The notes beneath the pieces were generated by a model that saw nothing but the letters and a program-made list of their open reading frames with translations, did no database searches and was not told where the DNA came from. Position numbers and translations under genes: made by a program. 64,000 bases of DNA from Astrobacterium formosum (lineage in GTDB: Bacteria > Pseudomonadota > Alphaproteobacteria > Rhizobiales > Xanthobacteraceae), in contig JAVDCA010000003.1 of NCBI GenBank assembly GCA_030848545.1, positions 62,001 to 126,000 of the forward strand. Direction: 5' to 3'. Position 1 is the first letter of the stretch, and every line of letters starts with the position of its first letter. This document shows positions 37,552 through 45,118 of this stretch, piece after piece.

Positions 37552-38151
37552 CTACCGGCCAACACCGCGCGCCGCGGACGACTCGTGCAATTCGATCTTT
37601 GCCACCAGTTCGACCGGCAAGACAACAGTGCCGAGACTTGCCAACAGGATATCCACCCTGGCCTTGCTGTCGGCGCGCCGGACCTCGCCGATGAACCCGG
37701 AAAACGGCCCGGCCTCGACCTGGACGGCGTCGCCGGCACGAAAGGTGAGACCGTCAACGGTGGTGTCGAACACCCCGGCCTGCTCGGCGCGCCTCAGCGC
37801 GTTGATCTCGGCGTCCGGGACGCACGACGGGACGCGCGGGTCGCAGCACAGCAGCCCGGTCACGCCCTTGACAGACAGAACGGCTCCCCAGTCGTCACGG
37901 TCGAGGTCAAACGCGACGAACACGTAGCGCCGAAACAGCGCCCGGTCCCGGCGCTCGCGGCGCCTGGCGTGCCTGACCCACACCCGTTCGCGCGGGCCGT
38001 AACAGGGCAGGCCGAGCGCTGCGATCCCGAGCTCGGCCCGCCGCTCCCATCCCGCCTCGGTGTGGGCGACGCGCCAGCGACGCCCGATCGGCACGTCGAT
38101 CACGGCGGCGGGCTCAACCATGGTTGACAGGCTGTGCTCGATCTTCGTCAT
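37552..38151 (-). CDS. NusG/RfaH-like transcription antitermination factor
   Basis: 199 aa. The N-terminal NGN-type domain (about 20-115) reads RRWRVAHTEAGWERRAELGI, ALFRRYVFVAFDLDRDDW and VKGVTGLLCCDPRVPS. The C-terminal KOW-type region is FRAGDAVQVEAGPFSGFIGE (about 137-156). NusG paralogues bind RNA polymerase and promote processive elongation. Here the gene precedes the whole structural operon, suggesting it serves late antitermination (inference). A GAGG ribosome site and GTTTAAAC (38162-38169) lie just before the ATG. Confidence 0.85.
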   Translation of the reverse strand: MTKIEHSLSTMVEPAAVIDVPIGRRWRVAHTEAGWERRAELGIAALGLPCYGPRERVWVRHARRRERRDRALFRRYVFVAFDLDRDDWGAVLSVKGVTGLLCCDPRVPSCVPDAEINALRRAEQAGVFDTTVDGLTFRAGDAVQVEAGPFSGFIGEVRRADSKARVDILLASLGTVVLPVELVAKIELHESSAARGVGR

Positions 38152-38161
38152 GTCGCCTCGC

Positions 38162-38169
38162 GTTTAAAC
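38162..38169. repeat. GTTTAAAC palindrome 4 (before NusG-like gene)
   Basis: Extended to CGTTTAAACG, ending 10 bases before the NusG-like ATG, directly before its GCGAGGCGA ribosome site, in the short gap after the replication gene. Confidence 0.75.
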
Positions 38170-38170
38170 G

Positions 38171-39118
38171 TCAGTGATCCAGGCGCGGCCCGTCGTAGTC
38201 GGGCGGCCACTCGGCCGGGAAACGCCACCCGCCGTCGCGGTCGCGCGGGTATGGCTTGCCACGGGTCCGCCGGCCGTAGTCGTCCCACGCCTCAAGCTGC
38301 TTGCTCTCGGCCAACGCATGGAAGCCGGCGACCATGAGCTCCGGTTGCGGCTCGCCGTAATCGTTGAACCGCTCCTGGTTCAGCCAAGTGATGGCCTGGG
38401 CGACCTTGTCGGTGCCGTAACGGCCGGCGCCGCGCTCGATGGCGCAGAACCTCTTGGCCGCCGCCACGATGGTCGCGGGGTCACGGCCGGCCTTGACGAG
38501 CCGGGCGAACTTCTCGGCCGCCGGCTTGCGCGGGTTCGCGGCGCTGCCACGTTTCGGGTACTCGGCCCAAAATTCCTCGAACCATTTGTCGATCGCGGGG
38601 CGCGTCGCGGCAGCGACCGCCCGTACACTTTCCTTTTCCTCTCCTAGGTCCTCTCCTAGGTCCAGCGGCGGTTCGCGGCGGTTCGCGGAGGTTCGCGGCG
38701 AGGCTCCGCAATCTTCCGCTGGCTGCGGCTGGTCGCCTGCATCAAAGTGTAAGCCGGCATCGACAGCGGTGGCTCGCGGCGGCTCGCCCGGATGCGGAGG
38801 GATGGCAGATTTCCCGGCATTGTCGATTCGCTGATGTCGCGACCACGACGGGATGTCCAGGTAGCGCTTGCCGTCGACCTCGTAGAGCCTGACCACCCCC
38901 TCGGCATCGAGCTCCGACAGCCACCCGTCGATCAAGTCGGGCGCGTCGTCGTCATAAGGGTAGAGCTGGCCGGACAGGAGCCGGGACGCGGCGCGGCACC
39001 GTCCGTGGTCGTCAACGTAGGTCCAGAGCTGGACGAACAGAAGCCGGGCGTCCCGGCTCAGCCGGCCGATCGTCTCGCTCTGGGGGAATTCGGGCTTGAT
39101 CGTGCGGATGCGCGCCAT
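38171..39118 (-). CDS. Phage replication initiator-like protein
   Basis: 315 aa. The N-terminus MARIRTIKPEFPQSETIGRL followed by RDARLLFVQLWTYVDDHGRC is the common opening of phage replication proteins with a winged helix. The middle is charged linker. The C-terminal part (about 175-300) with KWFEEFWAEYPKRGSAANPR, FARLVKAGRDPATIVAAAKR and AITWLNQERFNDY is a helical domain usual in such proteins. It lies in the replication block with the helicase and DnaA-like genes and probably loads or recruits host replication enzymes. Confidence 0.78.
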   Translation of the reverse strand: MARIRTIKPEFPQSETIGRLSRDARLLFVQLWTYVDDHGRCRAASRLLSGQLYPYDDDAPDLIDGWLSELDAEGVVRLYEVDGKRYLDIPSWSRHQRIDNAGKSAIPPHPGEPPRATAVDAGLHFDAGDQPQPAEDCGASPRTSANRREPPLDLGEDLGEEKESVRAVAAATRPAIDKWFEEFWAEYPKRGSAANPRKPAAEKFARLVKAGRDPATIVAAAKRFCAIERGAGRYGTDKVAQAITWLNQERFNDYGEPQPELMVAGFHALAESKQLEAWDDYGRRTRGKPYPRDRDGGWRFPAEWPPDYDGPRLDH

Positions 39119-39133
39119 CGTCTTCTTGCTCTT

Positions 39134-39811
39134 TCAGTCCAGGCCGGTCATCAGCTCGGCGAAGCGATGCCGGCGGTGCGCCACCATGGGGCTTTCGTCG
39201 CCAAGATCGCCCCATTGATCGGCCATGGCCTCGGCGATGCCGGGATAGAAGCGCGAGCGCTCGCGCCATCGAGTCGCCGCGTGTCGTCCCCAGCCGGTGG
39301 CGCGGTGGACGCGTTCGGCGCGCCCGTCGACGATATCGGTCGGAACGAGGGGCGGCAGATTGCGAAGCCACAGGCACGTGGCTTTGGTCTCGCCATGACC
39401 GAACTGCCACGGCTGCACGATCTGCGTTGGCGGCTGCCAGTTGACGATCCGCTGTTGCGCGTGCCGATGCATCCGCGGGTTTTCCACGCATACCCGCTCG
39501 ATCGGCGCAGTCCAGAACGCGGAAAACAGGGCCGCGGCGTCATCGAGTTCGCGCCACATCGAGTCCAGCGTGCGGCCATTCGGCGGTGCATGGAGCCAGC
39601 GCAGCCCCGACTTGCACAGTCGCGTGCACGGAGGGTGGGCTACGATCAGGAGGTCCCATCCGTCATCGAGATAGTCGCGCGCGTCCCCGATGATGTGCTG
39701 ATTGCTGCGGTCCTCGGACGGGAGCAGGTCGCACGACCAGGCATCGTGCCCGCGAGCCGCGAATGCCCGCCGAACCACGCCAGAGAATTCGCATGCAACC
39801 AAAACCCTCAT
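39134..39811 (-). CDS. Phage DNA (cytosine) methyltransferase-like protein
   Basis: 225 aa. The N-terminus VLVACEFSGVVRRAFAARGH and DAWSCDLLPSED form the SAM-binding motif. LLIVAHPPCTRLCKSG carries the PPC catalytic-type motif, VCVENPRMH the ENP motif, and GHGETKATCLWLRNLPPL is a conserved late segment. This compact family is frequent in phages and is usually annotated as a cytosine methyltransferase; it lacks the long target-recognition domain of typical C5 enzymes. Probably modifies phage DNA against host restriction. The 3' neighbour is the replication gene. Confidence 0.75.
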   Translation of the reverse strand: MRVLVACEFSGVVRRAFAARGHDAWSCDLLPSEDRSNQHIIGDARDYLDDGWDLLIVAHPPCTRLCKSGLRWLHAPPNGRTLDSMWRELDDAAALFSAFWTAPIERVCVENPRMHRHAQQRIVNWQPPTQIVQPWQFGHGETKATCLWLRNLPPLVPTDIVDGRAERVHRATGWGRHAATRWRERSRFYPGIAEAMADQWGDLGDESPMVAHRRHRFAELMTGLD

Positions 39812-40029
39812 TGCGGCGCCCCGCGGCCGAGCGCTATCAGCACGGCGTGCAGCTTGCTCCGGGCCTGCAGCTTCATCTTGATCCGGTCGAAGTGGGCCTC
39901 CACCGTCTTGGTTGCAGAGCCCAGCTTGGCCGCCACCTCTTTGGCCGATCGGGCACCGTCGATGGTGAGCGCCAGAATTTCGAATTCGCGCGGCGTCAGG
40001 CAGGCCAGGGCCTCGGTTCTCTCGATCAC
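39808..40029 (-). CDS. Stand-alone LuxR-type HTH protein
   Basis: 73 aa consisting almost only of a GerE/LuxR helix-turn-helix: LTPREFEILALTIDGARSAK, EVAAKLGSATKTVEAHFDRI, then KMKLQARSKLHAVLIALG. No sensor domain. The start overlaps the 66-aa gene stop and its stop overlaps the methyltransferase start. A DNA-binding regulator of phage or host genes; target unknown. Confidence 0.85.
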   Translation of the reverse strand: MIERTEALACLTPREFEILALTIDGARSAKEVAAKLGSATKTVEAHFDRIKMKLQARSKLHAVLIALGRGAPQ

Positions 40030-40226
40030 GGTGAGACCTCCGGCGGCGCGCTTTCCAGCGAGCGAAGCGTGTTCAGGGCGGCACCGAGCCGGTCAATCAG
40101 CAACTGACCCTCAGACTGCGAACCGACCACTCCGGCTTTCTTGAGCGCGTGGGGCAAGGCCCTATTGAGTAGGCCGCAGAGCGCGGAGACCTGAGCGGTG
40201 AGTGTGACGGGTTTCGGATCGCTCAT
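40026..40226 (-). CDS. Small phage protein, 66 aa
   Basis: 66 aa, helical (LTAQVSALCGLLNRALPHAL, GQLLIDRLGAALNTLRSLES). ATGA-type overlaps on both sides place it firmly in the operon between the DNA methyltransferase and the LuxR-HTH gene. Unrecognised. Confidence 0.65.
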   Translation of the reverse strand: MSDPKPVTLTAQVSALCGLLNRALPHALKKAGVVGSQSEGQLLIDRLGAALNTLRSLESAPPEVSP

Positions 40227-41164
40227 TCCAGACCCTCCATGAGGTGCGAGACGTCGGCGCCCGGTTGCGGAGATGCCGGAGCGGCGAACAGGTTGCCGCG
40301 CTCGGCCTCGGCCTCGCCGAGATACTTCGCGGCCTGGCGGAAATAGCTGTCCTTGAGCTCGGTCCCGAGGAAGTGTCGGCCCGCCTTGATCGCGGCGAAG
40401 CCTTCCGACCCGATGCCCATGAACGGCGAGAACACGACATCGCCGGGGTTCGACCACAGCCGGATGGCGCGCTCGATCAGGTCAAGTTGCAGCGGGCAGA
40501 CGTGCTTTTCGTCGCCGGCATCACGTGCCGCCCGGACGTTGAGGACGTCGGTCTGGTCGATGTCCATCCAGACCGGAGACGCCCATTGCTGCCATTGCGC
40601 GACCGGGAACGTATTCGCGTCCTGCCCGACCGGAACCGCCTTGTCCTCACTCTCCGGCGTCTTCCTGAACACCAGCACGTAGTCGGGCATGCCTTGGCGG
40701 GACCGTGTCGCGTCCTTCTGGAGTTGCTTGTAGAGCAGGCCCAGCGCCTTGGTGCGCTGCATCTCGACGACGGGGTCTTTCCACACCGTGATCCGGGAAT
40801 GATAGGTCCAGCCCGCCTCTTCGTGCACCTTCCGGATGTCGGCCGGGAAGTCGTAGAGGTCGATATAGCCGTGCGTCGACTTGGTGCGCGGCAGATCGGA
40901 GCAATGCACAGCGGTGAGACGGCCCGGCTTGGTCGCCTGGTACAGCGCGGAGACGAGCGGGCGGTACTGTTCGGCGAATTCCTGTTCCGATCCGACATTG
41001 CCCATGTCGCGTTCGCTCTGCGAGTAGATGTAGAGCGAGGCGAACGGCGGGCTGTAGATGGAAAAGTCGACGCTGTTGTCCGGCAGCGTCGCGGCGAACT
41101 CCACCGCGTCGCAGCGATAGGCGGCGAACCAGTCGCCGTGAGCCTGATCGAACACTTTCGTCAT
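40223..41164 (-). CDS. DNA N4-cytosine/N6-adenine methyltransferase
   Basis: 313 aa amino-methyltransferase (beta-class order). The catalytic motif IV is FSIYSPPFASLYIYS (SPPF) near residue 40 and the SAM-binding motif I VFSPFMGIGSEGFAAIKAGR lies near residue 250, followed by GRHFLGTELKDSYF. SPPF favours N4-cytosine or N6-adenine specificity. The start at 41164 overlaps the helicase stop (ATGA). Pairing with the upstream SNF2-type helicase recurs in phages; self-protection against restriction is the likely role. Confidence 0.88.
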   Translation of the reverse strand: MTKVFDQAHGDWFAAYRCDAVEFAATLPDNSVDFSIYSPPFASLYIYSQSERDMGNVGSEQEFAEQYRPLVSALYQATKPGRLTAVHCSDLPRTKSTHGYIDLYDFPADIRKVHEEAGWTYHSRITVWKDPVVEMQRTKALGLLYKQLQKDATRSRQGMPDYVLVFRKTPESEDKAVPVGQDANTFPVAQWQQWASPVWMDIDQTDVLNVRAARDAGDEKHVCPLQLDLIERAIRLWSNPGDVVFSPFMGIGSEGFAAIKAGRHFLGTELKDSYFRQAAKYLGEAEAERGNLFAAPASPQPGADVSHLMEGLE

Positions 41165-42564
41165 TGCATCCACGCCGGCAGGCGCGCCTCCATGTCGGGT
41201 TGATACGGGTCGAGGATCTGATGGGCGCGGGCCGCCCGCAGCATCGCAGCGCTCATCTCGCGCTTCATCCGAACGTGATCCTCGGACTTGCGCGTCACGG
41301 TCGCGGCGATTTCCAGTTCGGTGTCGGCGCAGACCACGTGAGCCGTGACCTTCTTGGTCTGGCCGAACCGCCAGAACCGCCGAACAGCCTGATAGAAGCT
41401 CTCGTAGCTGAAGCTGACCCCGGCAAAGATCGGGGTGTGGCAGTGCTGCCAGTTGAGCCCGAACCCGGCGATGCTCGGCTTGGTCAAAAGGTTCTTGATG
41501 TCGCCTCGCGAGAACGCGTCCAGCGCGTCCTCCTTGGCGTCGACAGACATCCTGCCGTGCACCTCGCGGATTTCCGGGCAGGCCCGGCGCACCGCCTCGG
41601 CCTCGTAGTCGGTATCGACCCAGACACAGACCGGGTCGGGGCCGGCGTCACGGACCAGGCGCGCTACGATATCGGCGCGGACCTCGGCGGTGAGGCGCTT
41701 TTCCTTGTGGATCGCGGTAGCGGATCGGTCTGGGATACGGAAAAGCCTGCCCTGTCCGTCCGTCTCCTCGCCTCGGTCGATCGAGCGGTCGGACCTGACC
41801 ACGTGCCGGCGGATGTCGAGGGGCGGCAGGTCGAACCCCTCGTCGCTGTAGCCAAGATCAGATGGCTTGCCGACGCACCGGGCCCATGACGCGACCCAAT
41901 CCCAGAACGGCCGCACGGCGTGTCGCTTGAGCCGCCAGTCTTTGGTATTCGCGCTGTCGTGCAGGAACCAGCGCACCAGCATCTCGTCGCGATCCATCAC
42001 GCCGAGGAAGTCGCTATGCTGACCCAGCTCGGTATGGTCGTTCGGGGCAGGTGTCGCGGTGCCGGCGAGACGGAATGGCATGGCGGCGAACGTCTCGATC
42101 AGCTTGCGCGTCGTCTTGCCGGTGAAGCTCTTGAGGATTGAGCTTTCGTCCAGGATGACACCTGCGAACTCGGCGGGATCGAACTTTTCCAGCCGCTCGT
42201 AATTGGTGACGACGATGCTGGGATGGTCCGGGGCGGCGCCGAACCGCGACACCTTAGCCTCGATCCCGAGCCGTTCCGCTTCGCGGACGTGCTGGGCACC
42301 CACTGCGAGCGGTGCGAGCATCAGGACGGGGCGGTTCGTCGTCTCGACCACGACCCGGCCCCACTCCAGCATCATCGCGGTTTTACCAAGCCCGGTGTCA
42401 TAGAACAGGCCGGCCCGGCCGGCGCGGAGCGCGAAGTCGACGCCGTGCGCCTGGTGAGGAAAGAGCGTGCTGTTGAGTTCCGGGATGCGGGCGAGCCCGG
42501 CCCGCAACGCGACAGGCTTCTTTGCGGCGCACAGCGCCCGATAGGCGGACAGGTCCGTCACCAC
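41161..42564 (-). CDS. SNF2/DEAD-type helicase
   Basis: 467 aa superfamily-2 helicase. Q-like region LFPHQAHGVDFALRAG, Walker A FYDTGLGKTAMML (about 55-66), motif II VILDESSILKSFTGKT (DES at 139-141), motif III LAGTATPAPND, and the C-terminal domain with HGRMSVDAKEDAL, PSIAGFGLNWQHC and QAVRRFWRFGQ (motif VI). Probably remodels DNA-bound proteins or assists replication. ATGA-coupled to the methyltransferase downstream and overlapping the zinc-ribbon gene upstream. Confidence 0.9.
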   Translation of the reverse strand: MVTDLSAYRALCAAKKPVALRAGLARIPELNSTLFPHQAHGVDFALRAGRAGLFYDTGLGKTAMMLEWGRVVVETTNRPVLMLAPLAVGAQHVREAERLGIEAKVSRFGAAPDHPSIVVTNYERLEKFDPAEFAGVILDESSILKSFTGKTTRKLIETFAAMPFRLAGTATPAPNDHTELGQHSDFLGVMDRDEMLVRWFLHDSANTKDWRLKRHAVRPFWDWVASWARCVGKPSDLGYSDEGFDLPPLDIRRHVVRSDRSIDRGEETDGQGRLFRIPDRSATAIHKEKRLTAEVRADIVARLVRDAGPDPVCVWVDTDYEAEAVRRACPEIREVHGRMSVDAKEDALDAFSRGDIKNLLTKPSIAGFGLNWQHCHTPIFAGVSFSYESFYQAVRRFWRFGQTKKVTAHVVCADTELEIAATVTRKSEDHVRMKREMSAAMLRAARAHQILDPYQPDMEARLPAWMQ

Positions 42565-42749
42565 TCATCTCCGTCGTCCAGCGGTTCGAACTCGATAGTG
42601 GCGAGCGTGACGTGGCAACCCACGCAGATCAGTTCGACCGTCCACGGATCGGGGCTGTCAACCGCGGTGCCCGCCACAACCTCATGGCCACAGTTCGGGC
42701 AGGTGACGGCGCGGTGCCACCGGTCGCGGGCCAGCACAACGCCGGTCAT
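42558..42749 (-). CDS. Small zinc-ribbon protein
   Basis: 63 aa with two Cys pairs, VTCPNCGHEV (near 16-25) and LICVGCHVTL (near 41-50), forming a zinc ribbon, and an acidic C-terminus (EPLDDGDEW). The start overlaps the DnaA-like gene stop (ATGA) and the stop overlaps the helicase start by 7 bases. Probably binds nucleic acid or a partner enzyme. Confidence 0.75.
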   Translation of the reverse strand: MTGVVLARDRWHRAVTCPNCGHEVVAGTAVDSPDPWTVELICVGCHVTLATIEFEPLDDGDEW

Positions 42750-43540
42750 GACACGACCCTCCGCATCGCGCGGGCCCAGTCCATTACAGTAGCGGTGTCC
42801 GGAAGTTCGGCGCCGACCTGTTCGACCAGGGCCGCGCACTTCCGGCAGGCGTGAAGTACCGTCGTGTGGTCGCGGCCTCCGAAGCGATGGCCGATTTCAG
42901 GGAGGCTATTGCTGGTCAGATGCTTGGATACCGCCATCGCCATGTGGCGTACCGCGACTAGACCTTTGGTCCGGCGCACGCTCTCGATCTCGCGCACCGT
43001 GACGCCGAACGTATCGGCGAATACCTGCTTGACGACGCGCACCGTGACGGCGGGCCGAACATCCGCCAGCGGCCATGCCATCGCGCAAGCCGCGACGACG
43101 GCACCAAGATCTGACCACTTGGCCGAAACCGCAGCGCGGCTGATCACGATTTCGAACGTCCGCAACGATTCGGCTACGAAGCCGCGGCCGACGCCGAGTT
43201 GTTCGGCGATACTGTCGGGGGGCAGATCGAAGCGATGAGCCGTCACCGCCGCCGCGATGGATCGACCGCGGCAATCCTCCGGCGCGACCCCGCCGAGGAC
43301 GCTCATGGGCGCCATGTCGAGGGCCGCAGCCACCGCCATCACGACGTAACGGTAGGGCTGCGGTAGGCCGGGCGGCAGCGGATCGATGGGCTCCGGTTCA
43401 AGCTCCGGTTCGGGCTCCGGTGTAGCCTGCAGCGCAGGCGCTGCGACGCCTCCGTACAGGCGAGCCCCGATCTGACGATAGGCGGAACGCATTTCTTCCG
43501 CGCTCGCATATGTGCGAACGCACGCGACGAGTGTTGCCAT
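42746..43540 (-). CDS. Stand-alone DnaA domain IV protein (duplicated)
   Basis: 264 aa. Residues ~166-240 carry a DnaA DNA-binding domain IV: VVKQVFADTFGVTVREIESV, VRHMAMAVSKHLTSNSLPE and the signature IGHRFGGRDHTTVLHA. Residues ~64-135 look like a degenerate copy (VMAVAAALDMAPMSVLGG, LPPDSIAEQLGVGRGFV). No AAA+ ATPase domain is present. An acidic proline/glutamate linker precedes them. It may bind DnaA-box-like sites at a phage origin or interfere with host initiation. It belongs to the early left operon. Confidence 0.85.
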   Translation of the reverse strand: MATLVACVRTYASAEEMRSAYRQIGARLYGGVAAPALQATPEPEPELEPEPIDPLPPGLPQPYRYVVMAVAAALDMAPMSVLGGVAPEDCRGRSIAAAVTAHRFDLPPDSIAEQLGVGRGFVAESLRTFEIVISRAAVSAKWSDLGAVVAACAMAWPLADVRPAVTVRVVKQVFADTFGVTVREIESVRRTKGLVAVRHMAMAVSKHLTSNSLPEIGHRFGGRDHTTVLHACRKCAALVEQVGAELPDTATVMDWARAMRRVVS

Positions 43541-43587
43541 TCCCCGTACTCCCCCGTGCGGAACACTCCGGCCGCGCGACCCGGTCT

Positions 43588-43947
43588 CTACCTCACGCTG
43601 TGGGCGATCAGCGTTTTCGCCGCGACCAGTTGAGCCGCAGCCGCCGCCAGATCGTCGTCGCGATCGTCCAGGCCAACTTGGCGAGCGATGGTGATGTCAT
43701 GCTCAAGCCGCTGAATTTCGGATTGCAGGATCGCGATGAACGCGGCGCGGACCCGGGCCATGATCCAGTGCGGGACCACTTTCGCGCGCTCGCGCCGCAA
43801 GTTTTCGAGAGTGCCGGGAGCGATGCCGCACCGGCTCGCCACGGCGCGTCGGGCCTCGATCGTGTTGACGCCGAGGCGTCGCGCCTCGACATCTTCGATC
43901 GTGGCGACGAAGCGCGAAGCGGTGGCTATGTCGACGGTCGCGTTCAT
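43588..43947 (-). CDS. Early phage protein with HTH-like segment, 119 aa
   Basis: 119 aa, helical. ARRAVASRCGIAPGTLENLR resembles a helix-turn-helix, followed by a coiled-coil-like region (LQSEIQRLEHDITIARQVGL). Similar proteins occur at this position in alphaproteobacterial phages (remembered pattern). The start could be an ATG 69 bases upstream (44016); the shorter form matches the homologues I recall. A possible DNA-binding early regulator. Confidence 0.65.
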   Translation of the reverse strand: MNATVDIATASRFVATIEDVEARRLGVNTIEARRAVASRCGIAPGTLENLRRERAKVVPHWIMARVRAAFIAILQSEIQRLEHDITIARQVGLDDRDDDLAAAAAQLVAAKTLIAHSVR

Positions 43948-44176
43948 GGCTCGGCGGTCAATCTGTCCATCACCGGTGGATGACACGGCACTCTCCCCTG
44001 TCTCATGGTTGGCCATGGACAGGGACGACACTCACGAAACTTGGGAGCCGCTGTGGGCAGTTGCGCTCCCGGTACTTGGTTCATTCGGACCGATCCCGTT
44101 GGCGCGGGAATTCGGCCCGGCGGTTAGGCGAGCGGCGATCCGGTGGGGAATGCCGCTCGAGAAAATCGTTGTCCGG

Positions 44177-44419
44177 TCACGCCGCCGCGTTCGCATCGGC
44201 GGGCGCGACGAATTCCTCTGCCGATAGCGGGATGTCATGCTGACGGGCGTAGTCGAGCAGCGCTCGATGGTGGCGCTGGGGCACGACACCGCCAGTGCCG
44301 CCGACTGACTTCGGCCGCTGCCAATTCGAGACGCGCGTTCGATGTGCACCGGTGATGTTCGCCACCGCCGACGGGCCACCGAACTTACGGATGATCGTGT
44401 GTGCGGGTTCCAAGCTCAT
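44177..44419 (-). CDS. Cro-like repressor
   Basis: 80 aa with a helix-turn-helix: IIRKFGGPSAVANITGAHRT then RVSNWQRPKSVGG, the pattern of Cro/CI-like proteins of this type. It is divergent from the S24 repressor across a region with three operators. The leftward promoter places the transcript start at about 44420, next to the ATG at 44419, suggesting a leaderless mRNA; an ATG at 44428 would lie upstream of the start site. It should oppose the repressor during lytic growth. Confidence 0.8.
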   Translation of the reverse strand: MSLEPAHTIIRKFGGPSAVANITGAHRTRVSNWQRPKSVGGTGGVVPQRHHRALLDYARQHDIPLSAEEFVAPADANAAA

Positions 44420-44426
44420 GGGGCGC

Positions 44427-44454
44427 ATCGTAGCGCGTTTCGCTACAAAGGCAA
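44427..44454 (-). promoter_or_regulatory. Leftward early promoter (PL/Pcro type)
   Basis: On the minus strand TTGCCT (44454-44449), a 16-base spacer, then TACGAT (44432-44427). Operator 44430-44446 covers the spacer and the start of the -10 box, so repressor binding would block it. Predicted start near 44420, just before the Cro-like ATG. Confidence 0.65.
44430..44446. promoter_or_regulatory. Operator O1
   Basis: GTAGCGCGTTTCGCTAC, a perfect copy of the 17-bp dyad GTAGCG-N5-CGCTAC. It overlaps the leftward promoter. Confidence 0.8.
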
Positions 44455-44462
44455 GCCCCTAC

Positions 44463-44479
44463 GTAGCGAATTGCGCCAC
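44463..44479. promoter_or_regulatory. Operator O2
   Basis: GTAGCGAATTGCGCCAC, the same dyad with one mismatch in the right half (CGCCAC). It lies between O1 and O3; a possible repressor-gene -35 (TTGCGC, 44472-44477) lies in it. Confidence 0.7.
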
Positions 44480-44488
44480 AGACAGCCC

Positions 44489-44505
44489 GTAGCGGTATCC
44501 GCTAC
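44489..44505. promoter_or_regulatory. Operator O3
   Basis: GTAGCGGTATCCGCTAC, perfect dyad. It ends 10 bases before the repressor ATG and covers a possible -10 (TATCCG, 44496-44501; 18 bases from TTGCGC), so it could mediate autoregulation. Confidence 0.75.
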
Positions 44506-44515
44506 TGTGCCGGCC

Positions 44516-45118
44516 ATGACGTTATCTCCAATTCATCAATGGGTTGCCAAAGCCCTTGAGGTGTCCGGTCTGTCCCAAGCCGAGATGGCCAGGCGGCTCA
44601 CCACTGAGTTGCGCCGCGACATCGACCGAGCCGCAGTCAACAAGATGGTGAAGGGCACGCGCGACGTCGCCGCCGACGAGATGCTGGCGATCGAGACGAT
44701 TAGCGGAGTGCCGGCGCCGTCCATCAACGCCATCACGAAAGTCCCGCTGATCGAGTGGGTGAGCGCCGGAAAGTTGAGCGAGCCGGCATCTCAACTCGCT
44801 GCCGACCAAGCACCTCAACTGGCCTTCGCCGACCTTGGCCGTGGCGACTTTTTCGCCTTGAAGGTTGAGGGTAATTCGATGGACCGAATCTCCCCGGAAG
44901 GCTCGATCATCCTGGTAAACCGGGCCGAGCGGACCTTGGTCAATGGCCGCTTTTACGTGTTCTCGCTGCGGGGAAAGACGACCTACAAGCGATGGCGGGC
45001 CGACGACCCTCCCTATCTCGCGCCGTACTCTACCGACCCTGTGCATGGTCCCATCTTTGTAAAAAAGAAGGACTTCGAGGTCGTAGGGCGAGTTCGCCGG
45101 ACACTCATGGACTTATGA
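44516..45118 (+). CDS. Prophage repressor with S24 (LexA/CI-type) peptidase domain
   Basis: 200 aa. The N-terminal HTH spans about 7-55 (GLSQAEMARRLTTELRRD, then AVNKMVKGTRDV). The C-terminal S24 domain has a cleavage-type Ala-Gly at 84-85 (EWVSAGKL), catalytic Ser121 in KVEGNSMDRISPEGS and a general-base Lys in KTTYKRW (154 or 158). Self-cleavage on RecA activation would induce the prophage. It is flanked by five operators. The ATG is about 8 bases after its predicted transcript start. The membrane-protein gene overlaps its stop. Confidence 0.93.
   Translation: MTLSPIHQWVAKALEVSGLSQAEMARRLTTELRRDIDRAAVNKMVKGTRDVAADEMLAIETISGVPAPSINAITKVPLIEWVSAGKLSEPASQLAADQAPQLAFADLGRGDFFALKVEGNSMDRISPEGSIILVNRAERTLVNGRFYVFSLRGKTTYKRWRADDPPYLAPYSTDPVHGPIFVKKKDFEVVGRVRRTLMDL

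Noticed and set aside
44015-44227. Rightward 70-aa frame beginning MDRDDTHETWEPLW
   Set aside because: It has somewhat protein-like content, but no clear ribosome site or promoter, and it overlaps the Cro-like gene on the opposite strand.
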